Assembly (NCBI RefSeq): GCF_014522265.1
Contig: NZ_CP017024.1
Coordinates: forward strand, 2,950,001-3,014,000
DNA: 64,000 nucleotides
Source of the DNA: Pseudomonas oryzihabitans
GTDB taxonomy: Bacteria > Pseudomonadota > Gammaproteobacteria > Pseudomonadales > Pseudomonadaceae
Reading direction: 5' to 3'
Under the pieces are notes generated by a model that searched no databases, was not told the DNA's origin, and worked only from the letters and a program-made list of their open reading frames with translations. Every line of letters starts with the position of its first letter. The first letter of the stretch is position 1. The position numbers were made by a program, and so were the translations under genes. Below are positions 37,533 through 48,716 of this stretch, piece after piece.

Positions 37533-38342
37533 ATGACCGTCGATAGCCCGTACGCCGTGGAGCTAAAGGGCGTTTCCTTCAAGCGCGGCACGCGTCTCAT
37601 CTACGACCGGGTCGATATCCGCATCCCGCGGGGCAAGGTCACCGGGATCATGGGACCGTCCGGCAGTGGCAAGACCACCCTGTTGCGCCTCATCGCTGCC
37701 CAGTTGCGACCGAGCAGTGGCGAGATCTGGGTCAATGGCGCCAACCTGCCGCAGTTGTCCCGGGGTGAGCTGTTCGACATGCGCCGGCAGATGGGCGTGC
37801 TGTTCCAGAGCGGCGCGCTGTTCACCGATCTCGATGTGTTCGAGAACGTGGCCTTTCCACTGCGCGTGCACACCAAGCTGCCCGAAGAGATGATCCGCGA
37901 CATCGTCCTGCTCAAGCTGCAGGCGGTGGGCCTGCGCGGTGCCGTCGAGCTGATGCCGGACGAGCTGTCCGGCGGCATGAAGCGTCGGGTCGCCCTGGCG
38001 CGGGCCATCGCCCTGGATCCGCAGATCCTCATGTACGACGAGCCCTTCGTCGGCCAGGACCCCATTGCCATGGGCGTGCTGGTACGGCTCATCCGCCTGC
38101 TCAACCAGGCGCTCGGACTGACCAGCATCGTGGTCTCCCACGACCTGGCCGAGACGGCCAGCATCGCCGACTACCTCTATGTGGTCGGCGATACCAAGGT
38201 GCTGGGGCAGGGCACGCCGAAGGAGCTGCGCGAATCGCCCGATCCGCGGGTTCGCCAGTTCATGCAGGGCATCCCCGATGGCCCGGTACCCTTCCACTAC
38301 GCCGCGCCTGATCTGCGCGATGCCTTGCTGGGGAAACACTGA
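37533..38342 (+). CDS. mlaF: Phospholipid transport ATPase MlaF
   Basis: 269 residues. Walker A MGPSGSGKTTLLRLIAAQL, signature ELSGGMKRRVALARAIALD, Walker B ILMYDEPFVGQDPIAMG. MlaF powers the MlaFEDB complex that maintains outer-membrane lipid asymmetry. It is first in mlaFEDCB, and its TGA stop overlaps the mlaE ATG. Confidence 0.96.
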   Translation: MTVDSPYAVELKGVSFKRGTRLIYDRVDIRIPRGKVTGIMGPSGSGKTTLLRLIAAQLRPSSGEIWVNGANLPQLSRGELFDMRRQMGVLFQSGALFTDLDVFENVAFPLRVHTKLPEEMIRDIVLLKLQAVGLRGAVELMPDELSGGMKRRVALARAIALDPQILMYDEPFVGQDPIAMGVLVRLIRLLNQALGLTSIVVSHDLAETASIADYLYVVGDTKVLGQGTPKELRESPDPRVRQFMQGIPDGPVPFHYAAPDLRDALLGKH

Positions 38343-39136
38343 TGCGTAAGGTCTCCGCCGTGGAGCGGATTCGTCGGCTGGGCAAGGCCGGGCTGGACGT
38401 CGTGGCGGCCATTGGCCGCTCGGTCATCGTCCTGCTCCTGGCAGTGTTCGGTCGCGGTGGCGTGGGCAGCGGCCTGCAGCTGCTGGGCAAGCAACTCTAT
38501 TCCGTGGGCGTGATGTCACTGCCCATCATCGTGGTGTCGGGCTTCTTCATCGGCATGGTGATCGCCCTGCAGGGCTACAACATCTTGGTCAAGTACGGCT
38601 CCGAGCAGGCGGTAGGGCAGATGGTCGCCCTCACGCTGCTGCGCGAGCTGGGCCCGGTGGTGACGGCCTTGCTGTTCGCCGGTCGGGCCGGTTCCGCGCT
38701 GACCGCCGAGATCGGCAACATGAAATCCACCGAGCAGCTGTCCAGCCTGGAAATGATCGGCGTGGATCCGCTCAAGTACATCGTCGCGCCGCGTTTCTGG
38801 GCCGGCTTCATTTCCATGCCCTTGCTGGCCGCCATGTTCAATGTGGTGGGTATCTGGGGCGCGGCCATGGTCGCTATCGACTGGCTCGGCGTTTACGACG
38901 GCTCCTTCTGGGCCACCATGCAGAACAGCGTGATGCTCAGTGACGTGCTCAATGGCGTGATCAAGAGCCTGGTGTTCGCCTTCGTGGTGACCTGGGTCGC
39001 CGTCTTCCAGGGGTATGACTGCGAGCCGACCTCCGAAGGCATCGGTCGCGCCACCACCCGTACCGTCGTCTATGCGTCGCTTGCCGTGCTCGGCCTCGAC
39101 TTCATTCTTACCGCCCTGATGTTTGGAGATCTCTGA
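38342..39136 (+). CDS. mlaE: Phospholipid transport permease MlaE
   Basis: 264 residues, five hydrophobic segments. The MlaE signature GPVVTALLFAGRAGSALTAE is followed by IGNMKSTEQLSSLEMIGVDP. It overlaps mlaF by one base (TGATG) and mlaD by one base (TGATGC), a tightly coupled operon. Confidence 0.96.
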   Translation: MRKVSAVERIRRLGKAGLDVVAAIGRSVIVLLLAVFGRGGVGSGLQLLGKQLYSVGVMSLPIIVVSGFFIGMVIALQGYNILVKYGSEQAVGQMVALTLLRELGPVVTALLFAGRAGSALTAEIGNMKSTEQLSSLEMIGVDPLKYIVAPRFWAGFISMPLLAAMFNVVGIWGAAMVAIDWLGVYDGSFWATMQNSVMLSDVLNGVIKSLVFAFVVTWVAVFQGYDCEPTSEGIGRATTRTVVYASLAVLGLDFILTALMFGDL

Positions 39137-39612
39137 TGCAAACCCGCACCCAGGAAATCGGTGTCGGACTCTTCCTGCTGGCCGGCGTGCTCGCATTGCT
39201 GCTGCTGGCGCTGCGGGTAAGCGGTCTGACGATGAGCGACCATCACGATACCTACAAGGTCTATGCCTACTTCGACAACATCGCCGGTCTCACCGTGAGA
39301 TCGCGGGTGACCATGTCGGGCGTGACCATCGGCAAGGTCACCGCCATCGATCTCGACCGCAACAGCTACCGGGGTCGGGTCACCATGCAGATCGACAAGC
39401 AGGTGGACAATCTGCCGACCGACTCCATCGCCTCGATCCTGACTGCCGGCCTGCTCGGCGAGAAATACATCGGCATCAGCGTGGGCGGGGACGAACAGGT
39501 GCTCAAGGAAGGCTCGACCATTCGAGATACACAATCCTCCCTGGTTCTCGAAGACCTGATCGGCAAATTCCTGCTCAATTCGGTCAATAAAGACTCTTCC
39601 GCCAATAAATGA
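39136..39612 (+). CDS. mlaD: MCE-domain phospholipid-binding protein MlaD
   Basis: 158 residues. One N-terminal membrane helix (LFLLAGVLALLLLALRVSGL) is followed by an MCE domain: YKVYAYFDNIAGLTVRSRVT, GVTIGKVTAIDLDRN and GLLGEKYIGISVGGDE. It hexamerises in the periplasm to form the lipid tunnel. It is shorter than the 183-residue E. coli protein because the C-terminal tail is reduced, which seems usual in pseudomonads. Confidence 0.94.
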   Translation: MQTRTQEIGVGLFLLAGVLALLLLALRVSGLTMSDHHDTYKVYAYFDNIAGLTVRSRVTMSGVTIGKVTAIDLDRNSYRGRVTMQIDKQVDNLPTDSIASILTAGLLGEKYIGISVGGDEQVLKEGSTIRDTQSSLVLEDLIGKFLLNSVNKDSSANK

Positions 39613-39626
39613 TGAGAGGCTTCTCC

Positions 39627-40277
39627 ATGCTCAAGCTACTTCGTCACGGAGTGATCGCGATCCTGGCCCTGCTGCCCCTGGTGTCCCAGGCGGCACCCTC
39701 GGCCCACGACGTGATCCAGCAGACCACCAGCACGCTGCTCAGCGATCTCGAGGCCAATCGCGACAAGTATCGCAGCAGTCCGGAAGCCTTCTACGAGTCG
39801 CTCAACAACATCCTCGGCCCGGTGGTGGATGCCGAAGGCATCTCGCGCAGCATCATGACCGTGCGCTATAGCCGCAGCGCCTCGCCCGAGCAGATGACGC
39901 GCTTCCAGGAAAACTTCAAGCGCAGCCTGATGCAGTTCTATGGCAACGCGCTGCTGGAGTACAACAACCAGGGTATCCGGGTACTGCCCGAAGGTCCGTC
40001 CGATGGTCCCGATCGCACCAGCGTGGGCATGGAGGTCAAGGGCAACAACGGCGCCGTCTACCCGGTGCAGTACAGCATGGTCAAGCAGGGCAATGACTGG
40101 AAGGTGCGCAATGTCATCATCAATGGTCTGAATCTCGGCAAGCTGTTCCGCGACCAGTTCGCCCAGGCGATGCAGGAAAACGGCAACGACCTGGACAAGA
40201 CCATCAACAACTGGGCGGGCACCGTGGCCAAGGCCAAGGATTCTCCCGAGGCCCAGAAGGCCAAGGTCGGTTCGTGA
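39627..40277 (+). CDS. mlaC: Periplasmic phospholipid-binding protein MlaC
   Basis: 216 residues with a signal peptide (LLRHGVIAILALLPLVSQA). MlaC shuttles lipids between MlaA and MlaD; FYESLNNILGPVVDAEGISR and YSMVKQGNDWKVRNVIINGL are family blocks. The ATG reading MLKLL has a GAGAGG upstream. Two earlier in-frame ATGs overlap the mlaD stop, the first adding six residues, and cannot be excluded. Confidence 0.93.
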   Translation: MLKLLRHGVIAILALLPLVSQAAPSAHDVIQQTTSTLLSDLEANRDKYRSSPEAFYESLNNILGPVVDAEGISRSIMTVRYSRSASPEQMTRFQENFKRSLMQFYGNALLEYNNQGIRVLPEGPSDGPDRTSVGMEVKGNNGAVYPVQYSMVKQGNDWKVRNVIINGLNLGKLFRDQFAQAMQENGNDLDKTINNWAGTVAKAKDSPEAQKAKVGS

Positions 40278-40588
40278 GTCGCGCCGCCATCACCCGCGAG
40301 GGCGCCCGGCTGCAGCTGTCGGGCGTACTCGATCACGCCAGTGTGCCGTCCCTGCGCGAGCAAGGTCGTACCCTGATCGCCCAGGGCAGCGGTCCGCTGG
40401 TGCTGGACTGCGCTGGCGTTGAACATTCCAACAGCGCCGGCCTGGCGCTGTTGCTGGCCTGGTTGCGCGATGCCCAGGCCGCAGGGTGCTCGCTGACCAT
40501 CGCTGGCCTGCCCTCCGAGTTGCGGCAGATCGCCGAGGTCTCGGATGCCCTCGAACTGCTGCCCCTGGCGGACGACGCTCACGGGTAA
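40274..40588 (+). CDS. mlaB: STAS-domain protein MlaB
   Basis: 104 residues. It has a STAS fold with GVLDHASVPSLREQGRTLI, then LVLDCAGVEHSNSAGLALLL, where the conserved Ser/Asn-Ser region matches the regulatory site. MlaB stabilises and activates MlaF. The GTG start overlaps the mlaC stop (GTGA). It is last in the mla operon. Confidence 0.92.
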   Translation: MSRAAITREGARLQLSGVLDHASVPSLREQGRTLIAQGSGPLVLDCAGVEHSNSAGLALLLAWLRDAQAAGCSLTIAGLPSELRQIAEVSDALELLPLADDAHG

Positions 40589-40604
40589 CGGTCATCGCAG
40601 TCGC

Positions 40605-40641
40605 CGTACAGCCGGTTTTTTTGTATGATCGCCGGCTGTAC
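40605..40641. repeat. Inverted repeat flanking a T-rich loop between mlaB and ibaG
   Basis: GTACAGCCGG and CCGGCTGTAC form a perfect 10-bp inverted repeat around a loop of about 16 bases that contains a seven-T run and TATGAT. The T-run is in the loop, not after the stem, so it is not a normal terminator. It may be an operator or leader hairpin for ibaG-murA, with TATGAT as a possible -10. Confidence 0.45.
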
Positions 40642-40661
40642 TAGATTGCCGAGGTGCCGCC

Positions 40662-42189
<1,528 letters not shown>

Positions 42190-42198
42190 GGACCTCCG

Positions 42199-42831
42199 AT
42201 GCTGACCATCGCCCTGTCCAAGGGCCGTATCCTCGACGACACCCTGCCGCTGCTGGCAGCGGCGGGGATCGCGCCGACCGAGAATCCGGACAAGAGCCGC
42301 AAGCTCATCATCCCGACCACCCAGGACGATGTGCGCCTGCTCATCGTCCGCGCCACCGACGTGCCCACCTACGTGGAGCATGGCGCCGCGGACCTGGGCG
42401 TGGCCGGCAAGGACGTGCTGATGGAATACGGCGGCGATGGTCTCTATGAGCCGCTGGACCTGCGCATCGCCCGCTGCAAGCTGATGACCGCGGGTGCCGT
42501 GGGCGCTCCGGCGCCGCGTGGCCGGCTGCGGGTGGCGACTAAGTTCGTCAATGTCGCCAAGCGCTACTATGCCGAGCAGGGCCGCCAGGTCGACATCATC
42601 AAGCTGTACGGCTCCATGGAGCTGGCACCGCTGGTGGGGCTGGCCGACAAGATCATCGACGTGGTCGACACCGGCAATACCCTCAAGGCCAACGGTCTCG
42701 AACCCCAGGAGCTGATCGCCCACATCAGCTCGCGCTTGATCGTCAACAAGGCCTCGATGAAGATGCAGCACGGTCGTATCCAGGCGCTCATCGAGACCCT
42801 GCGCCAGGCCGTCGAGGTGCGAGGCGCCTGA
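42199..42831 (+). CDS. hisG: ATP phosphoribosyltransferase, short form
   Basis: 210 residues, catalytic subunit only. Short HisG needs the HisRS-like HisZ subunit, which is not in this window, for activity and histidine feedback. Family blocks are [20 protein letters not shown] and [20 protein letters not shown] (here [16 protein letters not shown]). It starts 9 bp after murA. Its TGA stop shares its last base with repeat copy B, which separates it from hisD. Confidence 0.96.
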   Translation: MLTIALSKGRILDDTLPLLAAAGIAPTENPDKSRKLIIPTTQDDVRLLIVRATDVPTYVEHGAADLGVAGKDVLMEYGGDGLYEPLDLRIARCKLMTAGAVGAPAPRGRLRVATKFVNVAKRYYAEQGRQVDIIKLYGSMELAPLVGLADKIIDVVDTGNTLKANGLEPQELIAHISSRLIVNKASMKMQHGRIQALIETLRQAVEVRGA

Positions 42832-42972
42832 GAACCTGTTCAAAGCCTGCTGCGCGTCGGCCAAACTACGTTGAAAATGGCTTCGGAATGCTCATTTACC
42901 ACTCGTAAACTCCGCTTCCTCAGCCACTTTTGCCTTGTTTGTCTCTAGCTCGCGAGACTTTGAACAGGCTCT
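42831..42972 (+). repeat. Palindromic repeat, copy B (142 bp), at the hisG stop codon
   Basis: The most compact copy. Ends are AGAACCTGTTCAAAG and, reversed, AGAGCCTGTTCAAAG. AAAATGGCT (42874-42882) pairs with AGCCA-C-TTTT (42922-42931) with one bulged C. The tip carries TTTACCACTCGTAAA, itself able to form a small stem (TTTAC/GTAAA). It lies between hisG and hisD, 148 bp before hisD, with no coding capacity. Confidence 0.82.
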
Positions 42973-43120
42973 GGGTCCTGGCCGGCAGGTTGATGCCGGC
43001 CCGGACCGCTTCCATCCCTCCAGCTTCGCCTATCCGTGCCATAGCCAAATTGTCGGGCGCCCACACGGAGCCGGCTGTTACTCTCGGGCGCCCCTTTCGC
43101 TCTCCTGAAGAGGATCCGCC

Positions 43121-44440
43121 ATGACCGCTCCGCTCGCCATCCGCCGACTCGCCGCCGCCGCTCCGGATTTCGCCGAGCATCTGGATCATCTGCTGAGCTG
43201 GGAAGGGGTGTCCGACGCCGACATCAACCAGCGGGTCCTGGCGATCATCGCCGACGTGCGCCACCAGGGCGACGCCGCGCTGCTCGAATACACCCGCCGC
43301 TTCGATGGCGTCGAGGCGACCGCCATGAGCGATCTCATCCTGCCGCGCGCGCGCCTGGAAGAAGCCCTGACCCGCATCACGCCGGAGCAGCGCACCGCGC
43401 TGGAAGCCGCCGCCGAGCGCGTCCGTCGTTATCATGAAAAGCAGCGCCAGGATTCCTGGCAGTACCAGGAGGCCGATGGCACCGTGCTCGGCCAGCAGGT
43501 CACCCCGCTGGATCGTGCCGGTCTCTATGTGCCGGGGGGCAAGGCCTCCTATCCGTCCTCGGTGCTGATGAACGCCATCCCCGCCAAGGTCGCCGGTGTG
43601 CGCGAGGTGGTCATGGTGGTGCCGACGCCCCGCGGCGAGGTCAACGAACTGGTGCTGGCCGCTGCGGCCCTGGCCGGTGTCGATCGCGTCTTCACCATTG
43701 GCGGCGCCCAGGCCGTGGCCGCCCTCGCCTATGGCACCGAAAGCGTACCGCCGGTGGACAAGATCGTCGGTCCCGGCAACATCTATGTCGCCACCGCCAA
43801 GCGCCACGTGTTCGGCAAGGTCGGCATCGACATGATCGCCGGCCCATCGGAGATCCTGGTGGTCTGCGATGGCCAGACCGATCCCGACTGGATCGCCATG
43901 GACCTGTTCTCCCAGGCCGAGCACGACGAGGACGCCCAGGCCATCCTGGTTAGTCCGGACGCCGCCTTCCTCGACGCCGTGGCGGCCAGCATCGCTCGCC
44001 TGCTGCCGGAGATGGAGCGCGCCGACATCATCCGCGCCTCCCTGGAAAGGCGGGGTGCCCTGATCCAGGTTACCGACATGGCCCAGGCCATCGAGGTGGC
44101 CAATCGCATCGCCCCCGAACACCTGGAACTGTCCGTCGCCGAGCCCGAGCAATGGCTGCCCAAGATCCGCCACGCCGGCGCCATCTTCATGGGTCGCTAC
44201 ACCGCCGAGGCCCTGGGCGACTACTGCGCCGGTCCCAACCATGTACTACCGACGTCGGGCACCGCGCGCTTCTCCTCGCCCCTGGGCGTATACGACTTCC
44301 AGAAGCGTTCCTCGATCATCCACTGCTCGGCCGCTGGCGCTTCCGCGCTGGGCCGGGTCGCCTCGGTCCTGGCGCGTGGCGAGTCCCTGACCGCCCACGC
44401 CCGCAGCGCCGAATACCGCATTCAGGAGGAGCAGGCATGA
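43121..44440 (+). CDS. hisD: Histidinol dehydrogenase
   Basis: 439 residues. This zinc enzyme catalyses the last two steps of histidine synthesis. Conserved features are [20 protein letters not shown], the zinc-site segment [15 protein letters not shown] and the catalytic region [10 protein letters not shown]...GNH-type [18 protein letters not shown]. Start follows a GAAGAGGATC ribosome site. It overlaps hisC by four bases. Repeat copy B separates it from hisG, so expression may depend partly on a promoter between 42973 and 43120. Confidence 0.96.
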   Translation: MTAPLAIRRLAAAAPDFAEHLDHLLSWEGVSDADINQRVLAIIADVRHQGDAALLEYTRRFDGVEATAMSDLILPRARLEEALTRITPEQRTALEAAAERVRRYHEKQRQDSWQYQEADGTVLGQQVTPLDRAGLYVPGGKASYPSSVLMNAIPAKVAGVREVVMVVPTPRGEVNELVLAAAALAGVDRVFTIGGAQAVAALAYGTESVPPVDKIVGPGNIYVATAKRHVFGKVGIDMIAGPSEILVVCDGQTDPDWIAMDLFSQAEHDEDAQAILVSPDAAFLDAVAASIARLLPEMERADIIRASLERRGALIQVTDMAQAIEVANRIAPEHLELSVAEPEQWLPKIRHAGAIFMGRYTAEALGDYCAGPNHVLPTSGTARFSSPLGVYDFQKRSSIIHCSAAGASALGRVASVLARGESLTAHARSAEYRIQEEQA

Positions 44441-45492
44441 GCGAACTCTGGAGTCCCTTCGTCAAGAATCTGGTGCCCTATGTACCCGGTGAGCAGCCCA
44501 GGCTGACCAACCTGGTCAAGCTCAACACCAACGAGAATCCCTACGGTCCGTCGCCGCGGGCGCTGGACGCCATCCGCGCCGCAGCCACCGACGACCTGCG
44601 CCTCTATCCCGACCCCAACGGCCAGGCGCTGAAGGACGCCGTCGCCCGCTACTACGGCATCCAGAGCGACCAGGTGTTTGTCGGCAACGGCTCGGACGAG
44701 GTGCTGGCGCACATCTTCCTGGGGCTGTTCGGCCATGGCCGACCCGTGCTGTTCCCGGACATCAGCTACAGCTTCTATCCGGTCTATTGCGGCCTCTACG
44801 ACATCGCCTTCGAGACCCCGGCGCTGGACGAGGATTTCCAGATCGTCCCCGAGGACTATCTGCGCCCCAATGGCGGCATCATCTTCCCCAACCCCAATGC
44901 ACCGACCGGCAGCGCCCTGGCGCTGGACGCCATCGAGCGCATCGTCGCCGGCAATCCGACCTCGGTGGTGGTGGTGGACGAAGCCTATGTCGACTTCGGG
45001 GCGGAGTCGGCGGTTGCCCTGATCGAGCGCCATGCCAATCTGGTGGTGACCCAGACGCTGTCCAAGTCCCGTTCCCTGGCCGGTCTGCGGGTAGGCCTGG
45101 CCATGGGTCAGGCGCCGCTGATGGAGGCCCTGGAGCGGATCAAGAACAGCTTCAACTCCTATCCGCTGGATCGCCTGGCCCTGGCCGGCGCGACCGCTGC
45201 CTTCGAGGATCGCGCCTATTTCGACGAGACCTGCCGGCAGGTGGTCGAAAGTCGCGAAGCCCTGGTCGGCCAGTTGCTGGAGCGCGGCTTCGAAGTCCTG
45301 CCCTCGGCCGCCAACTTCATCTTCGCCCGTCATGTGCAGAAGGGCGGGGCGGTGCTGGCCGCGGGCTTGCGCGAGCATGGCGTCATCGTGCGCCACTTCA
45401 GCCGTCCCGAACGCATCGCCGACTTCCTGCGCATCACCATTGGTACGCCCGTGCAGAATCAGGCGTTGATCACGGCCCTCGATACCCTCTGA
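44437..45492 (+). CDS. hisC: Histidinol-phosphate aminotransferase
   Basis: 351 residues, PLP-dependent fold type I. The Schiff-base Lys is in [36 protein letters not shown] and [16 protein letters not shown] are family substrate and phosphate contacts. AGGAGGAGC lies just upstream, and the ATG overlaps the hisD stop. It faces algW; the gap between them is almost entirely repeat copy C. Confidence 0.96.
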   Translation: MSELWSPFVKNLVPYVPGEQPRLTNLVKLNTNENPYGPSPRALDAIRAAATDDLRLYPDPNGQALKDAVARYYGIQSDQVFVGNGSDEVLAHIFLGLFGHGRPVLFPDISYSFYPVYCGLYDIAFETPALDEDFQIVPEDYLRPNGGIIFPNPNAPTGSALALDAIERIVAGNPTSVVVVDEAYVDFGAESAVALIERHANLVVTQTLSKSRSLAGLRVGLAMGQAPLMEALERIKNSFNSYPLDRLALAGATAAFEDRAYFDETCRQVVESREALVGQLLERGFEVLPSAANFIFARHVQKGGAVLAAGLREHGVIVRHFSRPERIADFLRITIGTPVQNQALITALDTL

Positions 45493-45495
45493 GCT

Positions 45496-45640
45496 TAGGC
45501 TCTGTTCGAAAAGTTGCCGAGCGATGGTCAAGCGAGGCGAAAAGCGCTGATGAAGCGGAGTTTACGAATGGTAAAAGAGCATTCCGAAGCGCTTTTCAAC
45601 GAAGCATCACCGAGCGTAGGCACTTTACGTATAGAGCCTA
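45496..45640 (-). repeat. Palindromic repeat, copy C (145 bp), between hisC and algW
   Basis: In reverse orientation it shares the core CTTCGGAATGCTC, CGTAAACTCCGCTTC and the flanking GTTGAAAA with copies A and B. Its ends are TAGGCTCTGTTCGAAAAG and TAGGCTCTATACGTAAAG, related to but distinct from the A/B ends. Stem AAAAGCGCT (45540-45548) pairs perfectly with AGCGCTTTT (45588-45596). Its right end TAG is the stop codon of algW. Its left end begins 3 bases after the hisC stop. Confidence 0.8.
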
Positions 45641-46759
45641 GCGTGCCTTCTCCATCAAGGGACGCAGCCCGACGGTAACCTTGACCTGCACGGTCTTGTC
45701 CTGGCGCAGCACCTCGATGGGGATGCTGTCGCCGGGTTGCTTGCGGGCGATCTGGTTCATCGCCAGCCGGCCGTCCCTGATCGGTTGGCCGGCCAGCTTG
45801 ACCAGCACGTCGCCGGCACGCAGACCGCCCTTGTGCGCCGGTCCTTCCGGATCGATATCGGTCACCACGATGCCCTGGTCGACCTTGAGGCCGTAGGTCT
45901 TGACCAGCTCTGGCGTGATGACTTCCACTGCCACCCCCAGCCAGCCGCGGATAACCTGGCCATGCTGGATGATCGAGCGCATGACCTCCATGGCCAGCTT
46001 GATCGGGATGGCGAAGCCGATGCCCTGGGAGCCGCCGGAAAGGATGGCGGTGTTGATGCCGATCAGATTGCCGTTGGCATCCACCAGCGCTCCGCCCGAA
46101 TTGCCCAGGTTGATCGCCGCATCGGTCTGGATGAAGTCCTCGTAGGTATTGAGACCCAGCTGGTTGCGGCCGGTGGCGCTGATGATGCCCATGGTCACCG
46201 TCTGGCCGACGCCGAAGGGATTGCCGATGGCCAGCACCACGTCGCCGATGCGGATGGCGGTCGAATCGCCCACCGAAATGGCCGGCAGGTTGGGCAGGTC
46301 GATCTTGAGCACGGCGAGGTCCGTGGCTGGATCGTTGCCGATCAGCTTGGCCAGGGTCTGACGCCCGTCGGCGAGCGCCACCACGATGGATTCGGCATCG
46401 AGGGTCACGTGGTTGTTGGTCAGCAGATAACCGTCATGGCTCATCAGCACGGCCGAGCCCAGGCTGAGCTCCTCCACCGGTTTGGTCACACCCTTGCGGT
46501 CACTGGCCGTGTCACCGGCCTTGCCCGGCTTGGCCGCCTTGGTCGAACGCAGCGACACCACCGCTGGCGCGGCGCGACTCGCCGCGTCGGCATAGGAGAC
46601 CGGTCCCTGCTGGCGCGAATGCGCGGGCGCCTGGGCCGCCTCGAACAGCGGCGGCTGGGCGGGCAGGCCGAGCCATTGCGGATAGCGCTGCATGATCAGG
46701 GCTGCAACGAGCAGACCGCACAGCACGGGCCAGCCGAGATAACGCAAAGCCTTGTACAT
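45638..46759 (-). CDS. algW: Periplasmic site-1 serine protease AlgW (DegS-like)
   Basis: 373 residues with one N-terminal anchor (LGWPVLCGLLVAALIM). The trypsin triad is visible: His in LTNNHVTLDAE, Asp in DLAVLKIDLP, Ser in NLGNSGGALVDANG. One C-terminal PDZ domain is present (about 275-370), with GAxKGGLRAGDVLVKL written here as HKGGLRAGDVLVKL. AlgW cleaves the anti-sigma factor MucA upon envelope stress. RseP (MucP), the site-2 protease of the same cascade, begins at the right end of the window. The TAG stop lies within repeat copy C. Confidence 0.94.
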   Translation of the reverse strand: MYKALRYLGWPVLCGLLVAALIMQRYPQWLGLPAQPPLFEAAQAPAHSRQQGPVSYADAASRAAPAVVSLRSTKAAKPGKAGDTASDRKGVTKPVEELSLGSAVLMSHDGYLLTNNHVTLDAESIVVALADGRQTLAKLIGNDPATDLAVLKIDLPNLPAISVGDSTAIRIGDVVLAIGNPFGVGQTVTMGIISATGRNQLGLNTYEDFIQTDAAINLGNSGGALVDANGNLIGINTAILSGGSQGIGFAIPIKLAMEVMRSIIQHGQVIRGWLGVAVEVITPELVKTYGLKVDQGIVVTDIDPEGPAHKGGLRAGDVLVKLAGQPIRDGRLAMNQIARKQPGDSIPIEVLRQDKTVQVKVTVGLRPLMEKAR

Positions 46760-46876
46760 CGATCACATCCTTGAATTTGTCCACCCGGGGTGCGCCGGAT
46801 AAGCTGGTGGGCATTATAAGGAGCGGCGCCACCCGAAGACACGCTGTGGCGCCGCCAGTGAGGAGGTAAGCCGTCC

Positions 46877-47632
46877 GTGACCCTGTCCCTTGATCAATTG
46901 GTGGAGACCGCCGATCGCTACCTGGAATCGGCCCGGATCCAGGATTATTGCCCCAATGGCCTGCAGGTCCAGGGCCGCGAGCAGGTGCGTCTGCTGGTCA
47001 GTGGCGTCACCGCCTCCCAGCAGCTGCTGGACGCCGCCGTGGCGGCCGGGGCCGATGCCATCCTGGTGCACCATGGCTATTTCTGGAAAAACGAAGATGC
47101 CCGCCTCATCGGCATGAAGCACCGGCGGATCAAGACGCTGCTGAGCCACGACATCAGCCTGCTGGCCTACCACCTGCCGCTGGACGTCCATCCCGAGGTG
47201 GGCAACAACGTCCAGCTGGGTCGCCGCCTGGGTCTGCAGGATATCCGGCCGCTGCCGGGTGACGCCAAGGGACTGATCTGGCAGGGCGAGTTGCCGCAGG
47301 CGCAATCCGCCGTCGACTTCGCTCGGCGGGTGGCGGACGTGCTGCAACGCGGGCCGCTGGTGGTCGATGGCGGACGGTCGATCCGGCGCCTGGCCTGGTG
47401 CACCGGCGGTGCCCAGGGCTACATCGATCAGGCCATTGCCGCGGGAGTGGATGCCTATCTCACCGGTGAGGTGTCCGAGCAGACGGTGCACAGTGCCCGC
47501 GAGAACGGGGTGAGTTTCTTTGCCGCCGGCCACCATGCCACCGAGCGCTACGGGGTCCAGGCGCTGGGCGACTTTCTGGCCGCGCAGCTGGGCATCGAGC
47601 ATCGCTTCATCGACTGCGACAATCCCGCCTGA
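46877..47632 (+). CDS. Nif3-like dinuclear metal-centre protein (YbgI family)
   Basis: 251 residues of the Nif3/DUF34 family, a widespread metal-binding fold proposed to act as GTP cyclohydrolase I-like or metallochaperone; function unsettled. Metal ligands are visible in DAILVHHGYFWKNED, in PLDVHPEVGNNVQL and in FFAAGHHATERYGVQAL. The GTG start has AGGAGG upstream at proper spacing. It is divergent from algW (117 bp) and upstream of the cysD operon. Confidence 0.9.
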   Translation: MTLSLDQLVETADRYLESARIQDYCPNGLQVQGREQVRLLVSGVTASQQLLDAAVAAGADAILVHHGYFWKNEDARLIGMKHRRIKTLLSHDISLLAYHLPLDVHPEVGNNVQLGRRLGLQDIRPLPGDAKGLIWQGELPQAQSAVDFARRVADVLQRGPLVVDGGRSIRRLAWCTGGAQGYIDQAIAAGVDAYLTGEVSEQTVHSARENGVSFFAAGHHATERYGVQALGDFLAAQLGIEHRFIDCDNPA

Positions 47633-47797
47633 GCGTCATAAGCATATAACTTCTGGATCTAGATGGCCTGGCGGGCCATAACCGTTGCCTATGGTAAGGT
47701 TGAGGTTCGTCCACGGCCCGCTCTGTCCGGTGTGTCCAGTCGACTGGATGCCGCAACGGACATCTCCTAGGCCACCTTTCTGCAATCGTGAGTAGCC

Positions 47798-48715
47798 ATG
47801 CTCGACAAACAGACGCACCTCAAACAGCTTGAGGCGGAAAGCATCCACATCATCCGTGAAGTGGCCGCCGAGTTCGACAACCCGGTCATGCTGTATTCCA
47901 TCGGCAAGGATTCGGCCGTGATGCTGCACCTGGCCCGCAAGGCCTTCTTTCCCGGCAAGCTGCCGTTCCCGGTACTCCACGTGGACACCGGCTGGAAATT
48001 CCAGGCCATGTACGAATTCCGCGATCGCATGGTCGCCGACATGGGGCTCGATCTGCTGGTGCACAAGAATCCGGAAGGGGTCGCCCAGGGCATCAATCCC
48101 TTCACCCATGGCAGCGCCAAGCACACCGACATCATGAAGACCCAGGGCCTCAAGCAGGCGCTGGACAAGTACGGCTTTGACGCGGCCTTCGGCGGCGCGC
48201 GCCGCGACGAGGAGAAGTCTCGCGCCAAGGAGCGCGTCTATTCCTTCCGCGACAGCAAGCACCGCTGGGATCCCAAGAACCAGCGTCCCGAGCTGTGGAA
48301 CATCTACAACGGCAAGACCAACAAGGGCGAGTCGATCCGCGTCTTTCCGCTGTCTAACTGGACGGAGCTGGACATCTGGCAGTACATCTATCTCGAAGGC
48401 ATCCCGATCGTGCCGCTGTACTTCGCCGCCGAGCGCGAGGTGATCGAGAAGAACGGCACCCTGCTCATGATCGACGACGACCGCATCCTCGAACACCTCT
48501 CGCCCGAGGAGAAGGCACGCATCCACAAGCGCCAGGTGCGCTTCCGTACCCTCGGCTGCTACCCCCTGACCGGCGCGGTGGAGTCCCAGGCGACCACGCT
48601 GACGGACATCATCCAGGAGATGCTGCTCACCCGCACCTCCGAACGCCAGGGCCGGGTCATCGACCACGATGGCGCCGGATCCATGGAAGAGAAGAAACGT
48701 CAGGGGTATTTCTAA
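47798..48715 (+). CDS. cysD: Sulfate adenylyltransferase subunit 2
   Basis: 305 residues. The PP-loop reads [18 protein letters not shown], followed by [16 protein letters not shown]. With CysN it makes adenosine 5'-phosphosulfate from sulfate. The 165-bp gap upstream is AT-richer (ATAACTTCTGGATCTAGATGG region) and probably holds a CysB-activated promoter, though no certain site is named. It ends one base before the cysNC start. Confidence 0.97.
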   Translation: MLDKQTHLKQLEAESIHIIREVAAEFDNPVMLYSIGKDSAVMLHLARKAFFPGKLPFPVLHVDTGWKFQAMYEFRDRMVADMGLDLLVHKNPEGVAQGINPFTHGSAKHTDIMKTQGLKQALDKYGFDAAFGGARRDEEKSRAKERVYSFRDSKHRWDPKNQRPELWNIYNGKTNKGESIRVFPLSNWTELDIWQYIYLEGIPIVPLYFAAEREVIEKNGTLLMIDDDRILEHLSPEEKARIHKRQVRFRTLGCYPLTGAVESQATTLTDIIQEMLLTRTSERQGRVIDHDGAGSMEEKKRQGYF

Positions 48716-48716
48716 G

